In this document: one piece after another, positions 23,461 to 32,448 of the stretch
How positions within the stretch are numbered: position 1 is the stretch's first letter
Layout: each line of letters begins with the position of its first letter
Assembly: GCA_963736685.1 (NCBI GenBank)
Contig: CAVTPZ010000027.1
Coordinates: forward strand, 1-64,000
Source of the DNA: DASUPK01 sp963736685
GTDB taxonomy: Bacteria; Actinomycetota; Thermoleophilia; Solirubrobacterales; 70-9
Reading direction: 5' to 3'
Length of the DNA stretch: 64,000 bases
The notes under the pieces: model-generated
Seen by the model: the letters and a program-made list of their open reading frames with translations, nothing else
Databases searched by the model: none
What the model was told of the DNA's origin: nothing
Position numbers and translations under genes: made by a program

Positions 23461-24294
23461 CTAGACGTCCTTCTCGATCGGCACGTCGACCAGGTTGCCC
23501 CACTCCGTCCAGGAGCCGTCGTAGTTCTTGACGTCGTGGCGGCCGAGCAGCTCGTGCAGAACGAACCAGGTGTGGGCCGAGCGCTCGCCGATCCGGCAGT
23601 ACGCGATGATCGGATCGTCTCCGGCGATCACGCCCCTGCCCTCGTAGAGCTCACGCAGCTCGTCCGCGGACTTGAAGGTGCCGTCCTCGTTCACCGCCTG
23701 CGCCCAGGGCACTGACGCAGCGCCGGGAATGTGGCCGCCCCGCTGCGCGCCCTCCTGCTCGTAGCCGGCCATCGCGATCAGCTCGCCGGAGTACTCCTGC
23801 GGGCTCCGGACGTCGACGAGGTGGACGTTCGAATCGAGCGCCGCGAGCACCTCGTCCCGCATCGCCCGTATCGACGCGTCGCCCTGCGTCGCCTCGAAGA
23901 TGGCCTCGGGATGCGCCGGCGCGTCAGTGGTGGTCGGGCGCCCCTCCGCGATCCACTTCTCCCGCGGGCCGTTCATCAACCTGACCGCGTCATGCCCGTA
24001 GTAGCGCAGGTACCAGTAGGTGTAGGCGGCGAACCAGTTGTTCCGGTCTCCGTAGAGGACCACGGTGTGATCATTCGAGATCCCGCTGGCCCCGATCAGC
24101 TCTCCGAAGGCCTTCGGGCCGAGGAAGTCCCGCTTCACCGGATCCTGCAGGTCCCGCCTCCAGTCGAATCCGATCGCGCCCGGGATGTGGGCCTCGGCGT
24201 AGAGGGCCGGGTTCTCGTCCACCTCGACGATCCGAATCCCCTCGTCATCGAGATGTTCCGCGACCCAATCGGTCTCCACGAGCACGTCCGTCAT
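23461..24294 (-). CDS. sseA: Thiosulfate sulfurtransferase (tandem rhodanese)
   Basis: 277 aa, two rhodanese domains. The first, inactive-looking domain has NPALYAEAHIPGAIGFDW; the second carries the active Cys in AYCRIGERS, followed by HTWFVLHELLG and DGSWTEWGN. It transfers sulfane sulfur from thiosulfate or mercaptopyruvate to cyanide or thiols. The CRIGERS loop matches the actinobacterial thiosulfate-specific type. Cytoplasmic; no signal peptide. Confidence 0.9.
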   Translation of the reverse strand: MTDVLVETDWVAEHLDDEGIRIVEVDENPALYAEAHIPGAIGFDWRRDLQDPVKRDFLGPKAFGELIGASGISNDHTVVLYGDRNNWFAAYTYWYLRYYGHDAVRLMNGPREKWIAEGRPTTTDAPAHPEAIFEATQGDASIRAMRDEVLAALDSNVHLVDVRSPQEYSGELIAMAGYEQEGAQRGGHIPGAASVPWAQAVNEDGTFKSADELRELYEGRGVIAGDDPIIAYCRIGERSAHTWFVLHELLGRHDVKNYDGSWTEWGNLVDVPIEKDV

Positions 24295-24353
24295 GCAAGC
24301 CGACTCTAAACCGCATCATGCGACCTCTGGCGGCGGTACCATCACTATTGGGT

Positions 24354-24737
24354 ATGGAAGCGGAGAGGCACCAGCCGTCGCCAGTCGACGCGATGGGTCA
24401 GGACAAGCGCCGCCAGGTCGTCGGTCATTCCTACGGCCCGACCCGGCGCAGCCAGATCATGTTCTTCGTGGCCGTGGCCGCAGTCGCCGTGGTGATCGTC
24501 GGTGGCTGGCTCCTCCTGGTGGGCCTCTTCGACGACCCGCCGACCCACTTCAAGGACGCCGCGCCCTGGTCCACGACGCCCGCCTCCGCCCAGCTGAGCG
24601 CGCAACAGAACGTGAAGCCGATCTCCCCCGCGACGCCCTGTGGCGAACCCGGCAACCAGTATCCGATTCCTCCGCAGAGTCCCTGCGCACCGCCCACCAA
24701 GGCGAATGCCTTCCAGGGCAGCTCACCCGGCCAGTAG
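24354..24737 (+). CDS. Single-pass membrane protein of unknown function
   Basis: 127 aa. Residues 1-35 are charged and cytosolic-looking (HSYGPTRRSQ), one membrane helix follows (IMFFVAVAAVAVVIVGGWLLLVG, reduced to its core here), then a Pro/Ser-rich outer tail with two Cys (PCGEPGNQ, SPCAPP). ATG 24354 chosen because codons before it look non-coding. Divergent from the rhodanese gene. Family not recognised. Confidence 0.55.
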   Translation: MEAERHQPSPVDAMGQDKRRQVVGHSYGPTRRSQIMFFVAVAAVAVVIVGGWLLLVGLFDDPPTHFKDAAPWSTTPASAQLSAQQNVKPISPATPCGEPGNQYPIPPQSPCAPPTKANAFQGSSPGQ

Positions 24738-25211
24738 GCCGGCCACCGTCTCGGCGCTCCCCGCCGCCCAGCCCGCCTCATCGCGCTCCGTCGTGAGGAA
24801 GGCAACCGGGATTCGCCACGTCTGCGCCGCCCGTTCGACGATCACCCTTCCCGCCGCGAGCATCTGCACATCGACCGAACCCCCGCACTCGTAGGCGAAC
24901 GCGCGAACCGGGGTGTCGACGAGCTTCTCGAGCAGCCGCTCGAGCCGGGGCCCGTGCACCGCAGAGACCGCCTCCTCCCCGCCCTCGCTCGACCCGAGCA
25001 GCCAGACCACGGCCGCGACGTCGCCGCAGAGCTCGAGGACGGTCCCCGGATGGTCGGGGTCGGCCTCGGCCGACTCGAACCCAGCGGCCTCGATCTCATC
25101 GAGACCCTCTCGGCGCCGGCTCGTCCCGCGAACCTGCCAGCCCCGTCCGGCGAGCTCGGCGGCGAGCTCTCGGCCGCGGCAGCCGCAGCCGACGATCAGC
25201 GCTCGCGCCAA
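24723..25211 (-). CDS. Rossmann-fold NAD(P)-binding protein
   Basis: 162 aa. The N-terminus carries IVGCGCRGRELAAELAGRGW, a nucleotide-binding GxGxxG variant (GCGCRG), then RGTSRRREGLDEIEAAG with the NADP-type basic residues. WLLGSSEGG and FAYECGGSV follow, and the protein is much shorter than typical SDR epimerases (~300 aa), so it is a minimal sugar-epimerase relative or a binding protein. TTG 25211 lies two bases after the upstream stop, implying coupling with the small membrane protein gene. Confidence 0.7.
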   Translation of the reverse strand: MARALIVGCGCRGRELAAELAGRGWQVRGTSRRREGLDEIEAAGFESAEADPDHPGTVLELCGDVAAVVWLLGSSEGGEEAVSAVHGPRLERLLEKLVDTPVRAFAYECGGSVDVQMLAAGRVIVERAAQTWRIPVAFLTTERDEAGWAAGSAETVAGLLAG

Positions 25212-25213
25212 GC

Positions 25214-25519
25214 TCAGTCTTCCTCGTCCTTGGCGAACGGGCCACGTCCGCGCGCCCGCATCGCCTGGTCCTCCTGGACCTGCCTGTGGACGTCGGCCTC
25301 GGTGATCTCCTTCGCGCCGCGCTTTCGCCGCAGCGCGTTCTGCGCGTCGATCATCTGCTGGACGTCGTCGATCTCGTTCTGGGCCTCGACCTCGGGTGAG
25401 CGGGTCGGCTTCCAGTCGAGGAAATCGGCAACGCTGTTCCCCTCGAACAGCCGCGCGAGCGCGAACATGATCAGGAAGAGCAGGACGAGAAGCCCGAGGG
25501 TGAGGGCTATGAGGACCAT
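25214..25519 (-). CDS. Small membrane-anchored protein
   Basis: 101 aa. One N-terminal membrane helix (VLIALTLGLLVLLFLIMFAL) followed by a hydrophilic tail with an acidic/basic pattern (EIDDVQQMIDAQNALRRKRG and ADVHRQVQEDQAMRARG), which is probably helical. Function unknown. It precedes the Rossmann gene with a two-base gap; its start region faces the thiolase gene. Confidence 0.6.
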   Translation of the reverse strand: MVLIALTLGLLVLLFLIMFALARLFEGNSVADFLDWKPTRSPEVEAQNEIDDVQQMIDAQNALRRKRGAKEITEADVHRQVQEDQAMRARGRGPFAKDEED

Positions 25520-25549
25520 CTCCCACCCCTGAGGCTACAGTCCTCGGCC

Positions 25550-26755
25550 GTGGCTGACGCATTGATCATCGACGCCGTCCGCACCCCCATGGGCGCCTAC
25601 CGGGGCGGCCTCTCCGGGATCCGGCCAGACGACCTCGCAGCGCACGTGATCTCGGCGGCCGTGGAGCGGACCGGACTGGATCCGTCCCGGATCGACGACG
25701 TCTACATGGGTGCCGCCAACCAGTCGGGCGAGGACAACCGCGACGTCGCGCGGATGGGCGCGCTTCTGGCCGGGCTGCCGGTCGAGGTTCCGGGGGTGAC
25801 GGTCAACCGCCTCTGCGCCTCCGGCCTCGAGGCCGTGAATCAGGCCTCCCGCGCCCTGCGGCTGGGCGAGGGCGGCCTCTACCTCGCCGGCGGCGTGGAG
25901 TCGATGAGCCGCGCCCCCTGGGTGTTGCCAAAGCCGGAGTCCGGGTTGCCCCGCGGCGAGCAGACCCTCTACGACACGACCCTCGGCTGGCGCATGATCA
26001 ATCCGAGGATGTCCGAGCGCTACTCGACGGAGTCGATGGGCGAGACGGGTGAGAACGTCGCCGAGCGCTACGGGGTCTCACGCGAAGAGCAGGACCGCTT
26101 CGCGCTGCAGAGCCACCAGCGCGCCGTCGCGGCCCAGCAGGAGGGTCGCTTCGACGATCAGATCGTGCCCGTCGAGGTGCCGCCGAAGAGCCGCCGCGAC
26201 GAGCCGACGACGATGAGCGCGGACGAGGGCCCGCGGGCGGACACCTCCCTGGAGAAGCTCGCCAAGCTCCGGCCCGCCTTCCGCGAGGGCGGCACCGTGA
26301 CGGCCGGCAACTCCTCGACGCTCAACGACGGTGCCGCGTGCCTGGTTCTCGCCGACGAGGAGATGGCTGAGGTGCTCGGCCGTAAGCCTCTGGCGCGCAT
26401 CCTCTCGATCGGCGTCGCCGGCGTGGATCCGGCCTATATGGGGATCGGCCCGCTGATCGCCATCCCCAAGGCGCTCGAGCGGGCCGGCCTGGAGCTCGAC
26501 CAGATCGATCTGATCGAGCTGAACGAGGCCTTCGCCTCCCAGGTGCTTGCCTGCGCGGAGGGACTCGGCATCGACGAGGAGCGGCTCAACGTCAACGGCG
26601 GCGCCATCGCGCTCGGGCATCCGCTCGGCTGCTCGGGAGCCCGCCTGATGACGAGCCTCGTCTGGGAGCTTCGTCGCCGGGGCGCGCGCTATGGGATCGC
26701 CACCCTCTGCGTTGGGGTTGGGCAGGGCGTCGCGACCGTCGTCGAAGCGCTCTAG
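25550..26755 (+). CDS. Acetyl-CoA acetyltransferase (thiolase)
   Basis: 401 aa, full length, GTG start. Catalytic residues: Cys89 in NRLCASGLEA, His in GGAIALGHPLGCSG, and Cys in ATLCVGVGQG. It catalyses thiolytic cleavage of 3-ketoacyl-CoA or the reverse condensation; MADALIIDAVRTPMG and QSGEDNRDVAR fit the beta-ketoadipyl/acetyl-CoA type. It heads a run with an aminotransferase, an acyl-CoA dehydrogenase and a 3-hydroxyacyl-CoA dehydrogenase, so a beta-oxidation-like role is likely. Confidence 0.93.
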   Translation: MADALIIDAVRTPMGAYRGGLSGIRPDDLAAHVISAAVERTGLDPSRIDDVYMGAANQSGEDNRDVARMGALLAGLPVEVPGVTVNRLCASGLEAVNQASRALRLGEGGLYLAGGVESMSRAPWVLPKPESGLPRGEQTLYDTTLGWRMINPRMSERYSTESMGETGENVAERYGVSREEQDRFALQSHQRAVAAQQEGRFDDQIVPVEVPPKSRRDEPTTMSADEGPRADTSLEKLAKLRPAFREGGTVTAGNSSTLNDGAACLVLADEEMAEVLGRKPLARILSIGVAGVDPAYMGIGPLIAIPKALERAGLELDQIDLIELNEAFASQVLACAEGLGIDEERLNVNGGAIALGHPLGCSGARLMTSLVWELRRRGARYGIATLCVGVGQGVATVVEAL

Positions 26756-26801
26756 GCACTCGTCTGCCCTTGTGCATCGGCCTCCGATAGCCTCGCTTCA
26801 C

Positions 26802-27608
26802 GTGTCAGCAGCCGAGCTAGCCAGTGTCGATGGACGAATTACCGATAGGTCAGCGGCCCTCATCCCGGCCGCGGACGACGGTCTTCTGCGCGGCGACGGG
26901 GTCTTCGAGGTCATCCGCCTCTACGCCGGGCGGCCCTTCGCACTGGAGGAGCACCTCGACCGGCTGGAGCGCTCGGCCGCTGCGCTGGACCTTCCCGTCG
27001 ACCGCCGCGCGTTCGAAGCGGAGATCTCCGCCCTGCTCTCCGAGTTCGGTCAGGACGAGGGGCAGCTCAGGCTGGTCGCCACCCGCGGCGGGCGCCGCCT
27101 CGCCTTCACCGAGAACCTGCCGCCGTATGCCACCGCCGAGTCGGCCGCGGTCATCACGATCACCTACTCGCCGACGCTGATCCTGAACGGCGTCAAGTCT
27201 CTCTCCTACGCGGCGAACATGCAGGCCATCCGCACGGCCACCGCGCGGGGGGCCGACGACGCGGTGTTCGTGCGTCCCGACGGGATCGTGCTGGAGGCTC
27301 CGACCTCGACGATCTTCTGGGTGAGCGAGGGCCGGCTGCGCACCTCCGCCCTCGACGTCGGCATCCTCGCGTCGATCACGCGTGACCGGCTGGTCCGGGA
27401 GCTCGACGTCGAGGAGGGCGCCTTTCCCCTCGAGGACCTCACCGGCGCGAGCGAGGCCTTCATTGCCTCCACGGTCCGCGAGGTCCAGGCGATCTCGGCG
27501 GTAGATGAGACACGGCTGCCAGAATGTCCCGGGCCGCGAACCCAGGAGGCGGCCGCGGCCTTCAAGGCGGTGCTCGACCGGGAGCTCGCCGCCTCCGCTC
27601 CGGGCTGA
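26802..27608 (+). CDS. PLP-dependent aminotransferase, class IV
   Basis: 268 aa. Fold-type IV features: DDGLLRGDGVFEVIRLY near residue 30, the PLP lysine in LNGVKSLSYAANM (Lys in VKSLSY), the DAVFVRPDGIVLEAPTSTIFWV strand and the ITRDRLVREL helix. The family covers branched-chain aminotransferase, D-amino acid transaminase and 4-amino-4-deoxychorismate lyase; length and the SYAANM motif favour a PabC or BCAT relative. GTG 26802 start. It ends 10 bp before the acyl-CoA dehydrogenase. Confidence 0.88.
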   Translation: MSAAELASVDGRITDRSAALIPAADDGLLRGDGVFEVIRLYAGRPFALEEHLDRLERSAAALDLPVDRRAFEAEISALLSEFGQDEGQLRLVATRGGRRLAFTENLPPYATAESAAVITITYSPTLILNGVKSLSYAANMQAIRTATARGADDAVFVRPDGIVLEAPTSTIFWVSEGRLRTSALDVGILASITRDRLVRELDVEEGAFPLEDLTGASEAFIASTVREVQAISAVDETRLPECPGPRTQEAAAAFKAVLDRELAASAPG

Positions 27609-27618
27609 CCCTGAGACC

Positions 27619-28794
27619 TTGAACTTCCAGCTGACAGACGAGCAGCGTCTGATCTCCGAGACGGCGCGTGACTTCGCCGACAAGGAGATCGCGCCGCGGG
27701 TCCGCGAGAACGACCGGGCGGCCCGCTTCGACCGGGAGCTCGCCACGATGCTCGGCGAGATCGGCTTCCTGGGCGCCCCGGTGGCGGAGGAGTACGGCGG
27801 ACGCGGGCTCGACTATCTGAGCTACGCCCTGATCGTCGAGCAGGTCGGCCGCGCGGACTCCTCCGCTCGCACGGTCGTCTCGGTGCAGACCTCGCTCGTC
27901 GCGGGCTCGATCGAGAAGTGGGGCACCGAGCGGCAGAAACAGGAGTGGCTCCCCCGCCTCTGCTCCGGCGAGGCTCTCGGCTGCTTCGGCCTCACCGAGC
28001 CCGACGCCGGATCCGATCCGGCCAGCATGAGGACGCGCGCGAAGAAGACGGACTCAGGCTGGACGATCAGCGGGAACAAGATGTGGATCTCGATGGGCAG
28101 CGTCGCCGAGCTCGCCCTGATCTTCGCCCAGACCGATCCGGAGTTGAAGCACCGCGGTCTCGCCTGCTTCCTGGTCCCCACGGCGACCGCCGGCTACAGC
28201 GCCCAGGAGATCCACGGCAAGCTCGGGCTGCGCTCCTCGGACACGGCCGAGATCTCCCTGGACGACGTCGAGGTCCCCGAGGACGCCCTGCTCGGCGAGA
28301 TCGGGGACGGCTTCAAGATCGCGATGAGCTCGCTCGACAACGGCCGCTACAGCGTCGCCGCCGGCTGCGTCGGGATCTGCGACGGCTGCATCGACTCCTC
28401 GGTGGCCTATTCGAAGGAGCGCAAGCAGTTCGGAGTCCCGATCGCGAGCTTCCAGCTCGTCCAGGAGCTGATCGCGGACATGATCGTGAAGCGCGACGCC
28501 GCCCGGATGCTCGTCTACCGGGCTGGCGATCTCAAGGACCGCGGCGAGCGCAACACGGTCGAGACCTCGATCGCGAAGTACTACGCCACCGAGGCCGCGG
28601 TGGAATGCGCCAACGCCGCGATCCAGGTCCACGGCGGTTCGGGCTACGTCGACGACTATCCCGTCGAGCGCTATCTCCGCGACGCCCGCGTCACCACCCT
28701 GTACGAGGGCACCTCCCAGATCCACAAGCTGATCATCGGTCGCGACGCGACGGGGATCAACGCGATGGTCCCGCCCTCCGCCGACGGGTCGTGA
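27619..28794 (+). CDS. Acyl-CoA dehydrogenase
   Basis: 391 aa, classical length. LGCFGLTEPDAGSDPASM and WTISGNKMWISMGSVAE are FAD/substrate-loop signatures, ERKQFGVPIASFQLVQ the helical part, and YEGTSQIHKLIIGRD holds the catalytic Glu position of short-/medium-chain types. Electrons go to ETF. TTG 27619 (NFQLTDEQ) was chosen since the family begins this way. Stop overlaps the GTG of the next gene (GTGA), so coupled. Confidence 0.92.
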   Translation: MNFQLTDEQRLISETARDFADKEIAPRVRENDRAARFDRELATMLGEIGFLGAPVAEEYGGRGLDYLSYALIVEQVGRADSSARTVVSVQTSLVAGSIEKWGTERQKQEWLPRLCSGEALGCFGLTEPDAGSDPASMRTRAKKTDSGWTISGNKMWISMGSVAELALIFAQTDPELKHRGLACFLVPTATAGYSAQEIHGKLGLRSSDTAEISLDDVEVPEDALLGEIGDGFKIAMSSLDNGRYSVAAGCVGICDGCIDSSVAYSKERKQFGVPIASFQLVQELIADMIVKRDAARMLVYRAGDLKDRGERNTVETSIAKYYATEAAVECANAAIQVHGGSGYVDDYPVERYLRDARVTTLYEGTSQIHKLIIGRDATGINAMVPPSADGS

Positions 28795-29978
28795 CGAAGG
28801 TCGGCGTCGTCGGCGCCGGGACCATGGGCGCCGGGATCGCGCAGATTGCGGCCCTCGGCGGCTACGAGACGCATCTCTACGAGATCGACTCGAAGGCGCT
28901 CGAGCGCGGCGTCGAGATGCTCCGCAACGGCCTCCGGCGAGGCGCCGAGCGGGGCCGCTGGAGCGAGACCGAGGCCACCGCGGCCCTCGAGCGGCTGAGC
29001 GGCGACACCCTGATCGAGTCGGTCAGGGACTGCGATCTGGTGATCGAGGCCGCTCCCGAGGACCTCGAGCTGAAGCGAAACCTGTTCGAGCGGCTCGCGT
29101 CGGCCTGCGGGCCCGACACGGTTCTCGCCACCAACACCTCGTCCCTGTCGGTGACCGCGATCGCGGCGGAAATTCCAGAGCCCCAGCGGATCGTCGGCAT
29201 GCATTTCTTCAACCCCGCGGCGCTCATGCAGCTCGTCGAGATCGTGGCGGGCGACGAGAGCGGCGAGCCCGCCCTGGAGCTCGCCACCGAAGTCGCCGAG
29301 GGAATGGGCCGGACCCCCATCCGCGCCCGGGACTCGGTCGGCTTCGTCGCCAACCGCTGCGTCCGCCCCTTCTTCCTCGAGTCGCTGAGGATGCTCGGCG
29401 AGGGCGTCGCGCCCCACGAGCAGATCGACCGCATCGTCCGCCTGGGCGCGGGGCTGCGGATGGGACCGTTCGAGCTGATGGACCTGATCGGGCTCGACGT
29501 GAACTTCATGGTCGCCAAGTCGTTCTGGGAGCAGTCCTTCGGCGAGCCGCGCTGGCGTCCCACCCCGATCCACGAGCGGATGGTGGCCTCGGGCCGGCTC
29601 GGGCGCAAGACCGGCCGCGGCTTCTACGTCTACGAGAAGGACACGCCCCACCGCCCGCGCGATCCCGACTTCCCGGGCGAGCGCCCGATCTTCGACGAGG
29701 ACCAGCTGATCGAGGTCGCGGGCGAGATCGCGCCCGTGGTCCTCACCCGCCTCGGCGCGACGATCGCGAACGAGGCCTGCTTCGCCCTCGGCGAGCGGGT
29801 CGCAACGGCAGAGGACATCAACACGGCGATGAGGCTCGGCTACAACTGGCCGATCGGGCCTCTCGAGTGGGGTGAGCGTCTCGGCTGGAACCGCTCGCTC
29901 GGAGTTCTCGAGGACCTTCGCGACCTGCGGGGTGAGGCCTACCGGCCGGCGCCTGCGCTGCGCGAGTTCGCCTCCTGA
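28791..29978 (+). CDS. 3-hydroxyacyl-CoA dehydrogenase
   Basis: 395 aa. NAD-binding start VGVVGAGTMGAGIAQIAA, catalytic region DLVIEAAPEDLELKR, TNTSSLSVTAIA, MHFFNPAALMQLVEIV with the conserved His, and SVGFVANRCVRPFFLE. A second C-terminal 3HCDH domain follows (about 290-395, GATIANEACFALGER and GYNWPIGPLEWGERLG), as in PaaH/PaaC-type enzymes rather than the ~285 aa butyryl type. Oxidises L-3-hydroxyacyl-CoA to the 3-keto form. Coupled to the acyl-CoA dehydrogenase; together with the thiolase upstream this gives most of a beta-oxidation cycle, lacking only a hydratase. Confidence 0.93.
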   Translation: MTKVGVVGAGTMGAGIAQIAALGGYETHLYEIDSKALERGVEMLRNGLRRGAERGRWSETEATAALERLSGDTLIESVRDCDLVIEAAPEDLELKRNLFERLASACGPDTVLATNTSSLSVTAIAAEIPEPQRIVGMHFFNPAALMQLVEIVAGDESGEPALELATEVAEGMGRTPIRARDSVGFVANRCVRPFFLESLRMLGEGVAPHEQIDRIVRLGAGLRMGPFELMDLIGLDVNFMVAKSFWEQSFGEPRWRPTPIHERMVASGRLGRKTGRGFYVYEKDTPHRPRDPDFPGERPIFDEDQLIEVAGEIAPVVLTRLGATIANEACFALGERVATAEDINTAMRLGYNWPIGPLEWGERLGWNRSLGVLEDLRDLRGEAYRPAPALREFAS

Positions 29979-29988
29979 GGCGCCGCGC

Positions 29989-31353
29989 TCACTTCAGCGG
30001 AAGCAGTACCTCGGCCCCCCGGTTGGGTACGTTGGTGATCGTGCTCCTCACCGAGTGCTCGGGCTCGCCCACCGGTCTCAACCGGCGCCGTGCCACCAAT
30101 TCCCCGAGTACGACGGACATCTCGAACTCCGCGAACGCCGCTCCCAGGCAGCGCCTCACCCCTCCTCCGAACGGGATCCACGTGTAGGTGCCCGCGGGCG
30201 TCTCGATAAAGCGCTCGGGGCGGAAGCGCTCCGGCTCCGGATAGATGTCGGGACGCCGATGCACGAGATAGATCGAGGGCGCCACCGTGACGCCGGCGGG
30301 GAGCAGCCTCCCTCCGATCTCCATCGGCTCCATCAGCTTGCGCAGGACGAGGGAGATCACCGGGCGCAGGCGCAGGGTCTCCTTGATCACGGCATCCATG
30401 TAGGCGCCATCTCCGCCCGCAACGTCCGTCTGGAGGCGGTCGAGCTCGGCGGGATGGCGAGAGAGCAGCTCGATCGCCCAGGAGAGCCCGGTCGCGGTTG
30501 TCTCGTGGCCGGCGACGAGCAGGGTCATGAGCTCGTCCCGCAGCTCGCGGTCGCCCATCGGCTGGCCGTCCTCATGGCGGGCCTGGAGGAGCAGCGAGAG
30601 GATGTCGTCGCGATCCGCCAGGTCCGCGGCGCCCCGGCGCGCTGAGATCTCCTCATAGAGCAGGGCATCGATCCGCTCCATCTGCCGGCGGAACGGGGGG
30701 AACCGGCGCAGCCGTTCCGGGCCAAGAACGACCATGAACATCGCCCGCCGAGGATGCGAGAGCAGGTTGAGCGTGCGCCGGAGCTGGTCGCGAAGACGAT
30801 TGAGCCTCTCCCCCTCGTCGACGCCGAAGACCGCCCGCAGGATGATCTCGAGCGTCATCGCCTGCATCCGGGGCCGCATGCGCACCGGACGGTCGGCCGG
30901 CCAGCGGTCGATCTCCTCGGCGGCGATTTCGGTCATCACCTCGCCGTAGGCCTGCATGCGCTTGCCGTGGAACGGCGGCAGCATGAGCTTCCGCTCCTTC
31001 ATGTGCTCGGGCTCGTCGAGCAGCAGGACCGAATGCTCACCCAGGACCGGCAGGAGGACGATGTTCGCCGCACCGGCGTGCAGCAGCCGTGGATCGCCGG
31101 TGAAGACCTGCTTGACGGCCTCCGGGTCGGAGAGGAAGACCCAGGTCCCCTCGTACGGGAGCCGGTACGTGAACATGTCGCCGTAGCGGGCCCGGCACTG
31201 CTCGAGCGTCTGGAGCGGCCGCCGCCACCAGGTGCGCGTCGAGCGCAGCAGCGACCAGTCGGGTCCGGGCGGCAGGCCGGGGAGGGCGGAGCCGGTGGCC
31301 GGCCGCTCGTCGGCCGGTGCCGCCTTCTCCGGGCGGCGTTCGATCGTGGACAC
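29989..31353 (-). CDS. Cytochrome P450
   Basis: 454 aa. All P450 signatures: I-helix AGHETTATGLSW, K-helix ETLRLRP (ExxR), PERFRPERF, and the heme loop FGGGVRRCLGAAFA with the cysteine ligand. The N-terminus lacks a membrane helix, so a soluble bacterial type. Substrate not readable, though length and HGKRMQAYGEVM resemble CYP enzymes near lipid genes. GTG 31353 follows a GATACT-N8 leaderless-type promoter, and a C-type repeat lies between it and trxB. Electron donor not adjacent. Confidence 0.93.
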   Translation of the reverse strand: MSTIERRPEKAAPADERPATGSALPGLPPGPDWSLLRSTRTWWRRPLQTLEQCRARYGDMFTYRLPYEGTWVFLSDPEAVKQVFTGDPRLLHAGAANIVLLPVLGEHSVLLLDEPEHMKERKLMLPPFHGKRMQAYGEVMTEIAAEEIDRWPADRPVRMRPRMQAMTLEIILRAVFGVDEGERLNRLRDQLRRTLNLLSHPRRAMFMVVLGPERLRRFPPFRRQMERIDALLYEEISARRGAADLADRDDILSLLLQARHEDGQPMGDRELRDELMTLLVAGHETTATGLSWAIELLSRHPAELDRLQTDVAGGDGAYMDAVIKETLRLRPVISLVLRKLMEPMEIGGRLLPAGVTVAPSIYLVHRRPDIYPEPERFRPERFIETPAGTYTWIPFGGGVRRCLGAAFAEFEMSVVLGELVARRRLRPVGEPEHSVRSTITNVPNRGAEVLLPLK

Positions 31354-31367
31354 CGGCGAACAGTATC
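31354..31367 (-). promoter_or_regulatory. Candidate leaderless promoter of P450 gene
   Basis: On the minus strand GATACT (31367-31362), 8 bases, then the GTG start, nearly the same geometry as the SnoaL promoters. Confidence 0.4.
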
Positions 31368-31377
31368 CCGCCGTAGC

Positions 31378-31429
31378 GGGGCGCCTTACTCGTCATCTAG
31401 GCGATAATCCGCCCCAGTCCGAGGCGGAC
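31378..31429 (+). repeat. C-type hairpin repeat copy 1
   Basis: Sequence GGGGCGCCTTACTCGTCATC... ending CCCCAGTCCGAGGCGGAC closely matches the copies at 46824 and 46950. Its first stem is imperfect here. Lies between the trxB stop and the P450 start, far from the other copies, so it is a dispersed element. Confidence 0.7.
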
Positions 31430-31446
31430 GGTCCGGAGGCGCGGTT

Positions 31447-32448
31447 CTAGGAGGCTTCGACCGCTTCGACGATCGCGCCCGTGTTGGTGCCCCAGTGCTC
31501 CTCGGGGTCGGGCGGCATGTCGCGCAGGAACCACTCGGCGTCCAGGGCGCCCTTGGTGCCGCTGCCTGCGGCGGTGACAGCCTGGCGGTAGGTGTGATCG
31601 ACGAGGTCGCCGACGGCGAAGACGCCGCCGAGCTTGGTCTTGGTCGAGGGCTCTTCGACGACCACATAGCCCTCGTCGTCCAGTTCGACCTGGCCCTCGA
31701 CGAGCTCCGAGCGCGGGCGGTGACCGATGGCGACGAACGCTCCGCCGACCTCGATGTCCTTCCCCTCGCCGGTCTCTGCGTGCTTGACACGGACCTTGGC
31801 GATCTTGCCGTCCTCGCCCGCCACGAACTCGAGCGGCACATACGGCGTTACGAACTCGATGTTGTCCTTGCCGCGAGCCCGCTCCTGCATGATCTTCGAC
31901 GCACGGAACTCGTCACGCCGGTGAATGATCTTCAGGTTCTTCGCGAACTTCGAGACGAAGATCGAGTCCTCCATCGCCGAGTCGCCGCCGCCGATCACGG
32001 CCACGTCCTGGTCCTTGAAGAAGGCGCCGTCGCAGACTCCGCAGGTGGAGACGCCACGACCGCCGAGCTCCATCTCGCCGGGGATGCCGAGCCGCTTGGG
32101 CTCCGCTCCCATGGAGAGGATCACAGCCCTGGCGCGGTAGATGTCCTTGCCGACCCTGACGGTGTGGATGTCGCCATCGGTCAACTCGACCTCGGTGGCG
32201 TCGTCGGTGATGAACCGGGTGCCGAAGCGTTCGGCCTGGGCCCGGAACTGGTTCATCATCTCCGGCCCCATCACGCCCTCGGGATAGCCCGGGTAGTTCT
32301 CTACGTCGGTCGTGTTCTGGAGCTGGCCGCCCCACTGGAAGCCCTCGATGACCAGCGGCTCGAGCTCGGCGCGAGCGGCGTAGAGCGCCGCCGTGTAGCC
32401 GGAGGGGCCGCCGCCGATGATGATCAGGTTTTCGATCTTGTCGTTCAC
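31447..32448 (-). CDS. trxB: Thioredoxin-disulfide reductase
   Basis: 333 aa, normal size. FAD site GGGPSGYTAALYAARA at the start, redox CxxC in STCGVCDGAFF (usual form CATC; here CGVC), NADPH site VIGGGDSAMEDSIF and the C-terminal GVFAVGDLVDHTYRQAVTAAG that binds FAD. Reduces thioredoxin with NADPH. The ATG overlaps the stop of the flippase-like gene upstream (ATGA), so they are co-translated. No thioredoxin gene is adjacent. Confidence 0.95.
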   Translation of the reverse strand: MNDKIENLIIIGGGPSGYTAALYAARAELEPLVIEGFQWGGQLQNTTDVENYPGYPEGVMGPEMMNQFRAQAERFGTRFITDDATEVELTDGDIHTVRVGKDIYRARAVILSMGAEPKRLGIPGEMELGGRGVSTCGVCDGAFFKDQDVAVIGGGDSAMEDSIFVSKFAKNLKIIHRRDEFRASKIMQERARGKDNIEFVTPYVPLEFVAGEDGKIAKVRVKHAETGEGKDIEVGGAFVAIGHRPRSELVEGQVELDDEGYVVVEEPSTKTKLGGVFAVGDLVDHTYRQAVTAAGSGTKGALDAEWFLRDMPPDPEEHWGTNTGAIVEAVEAS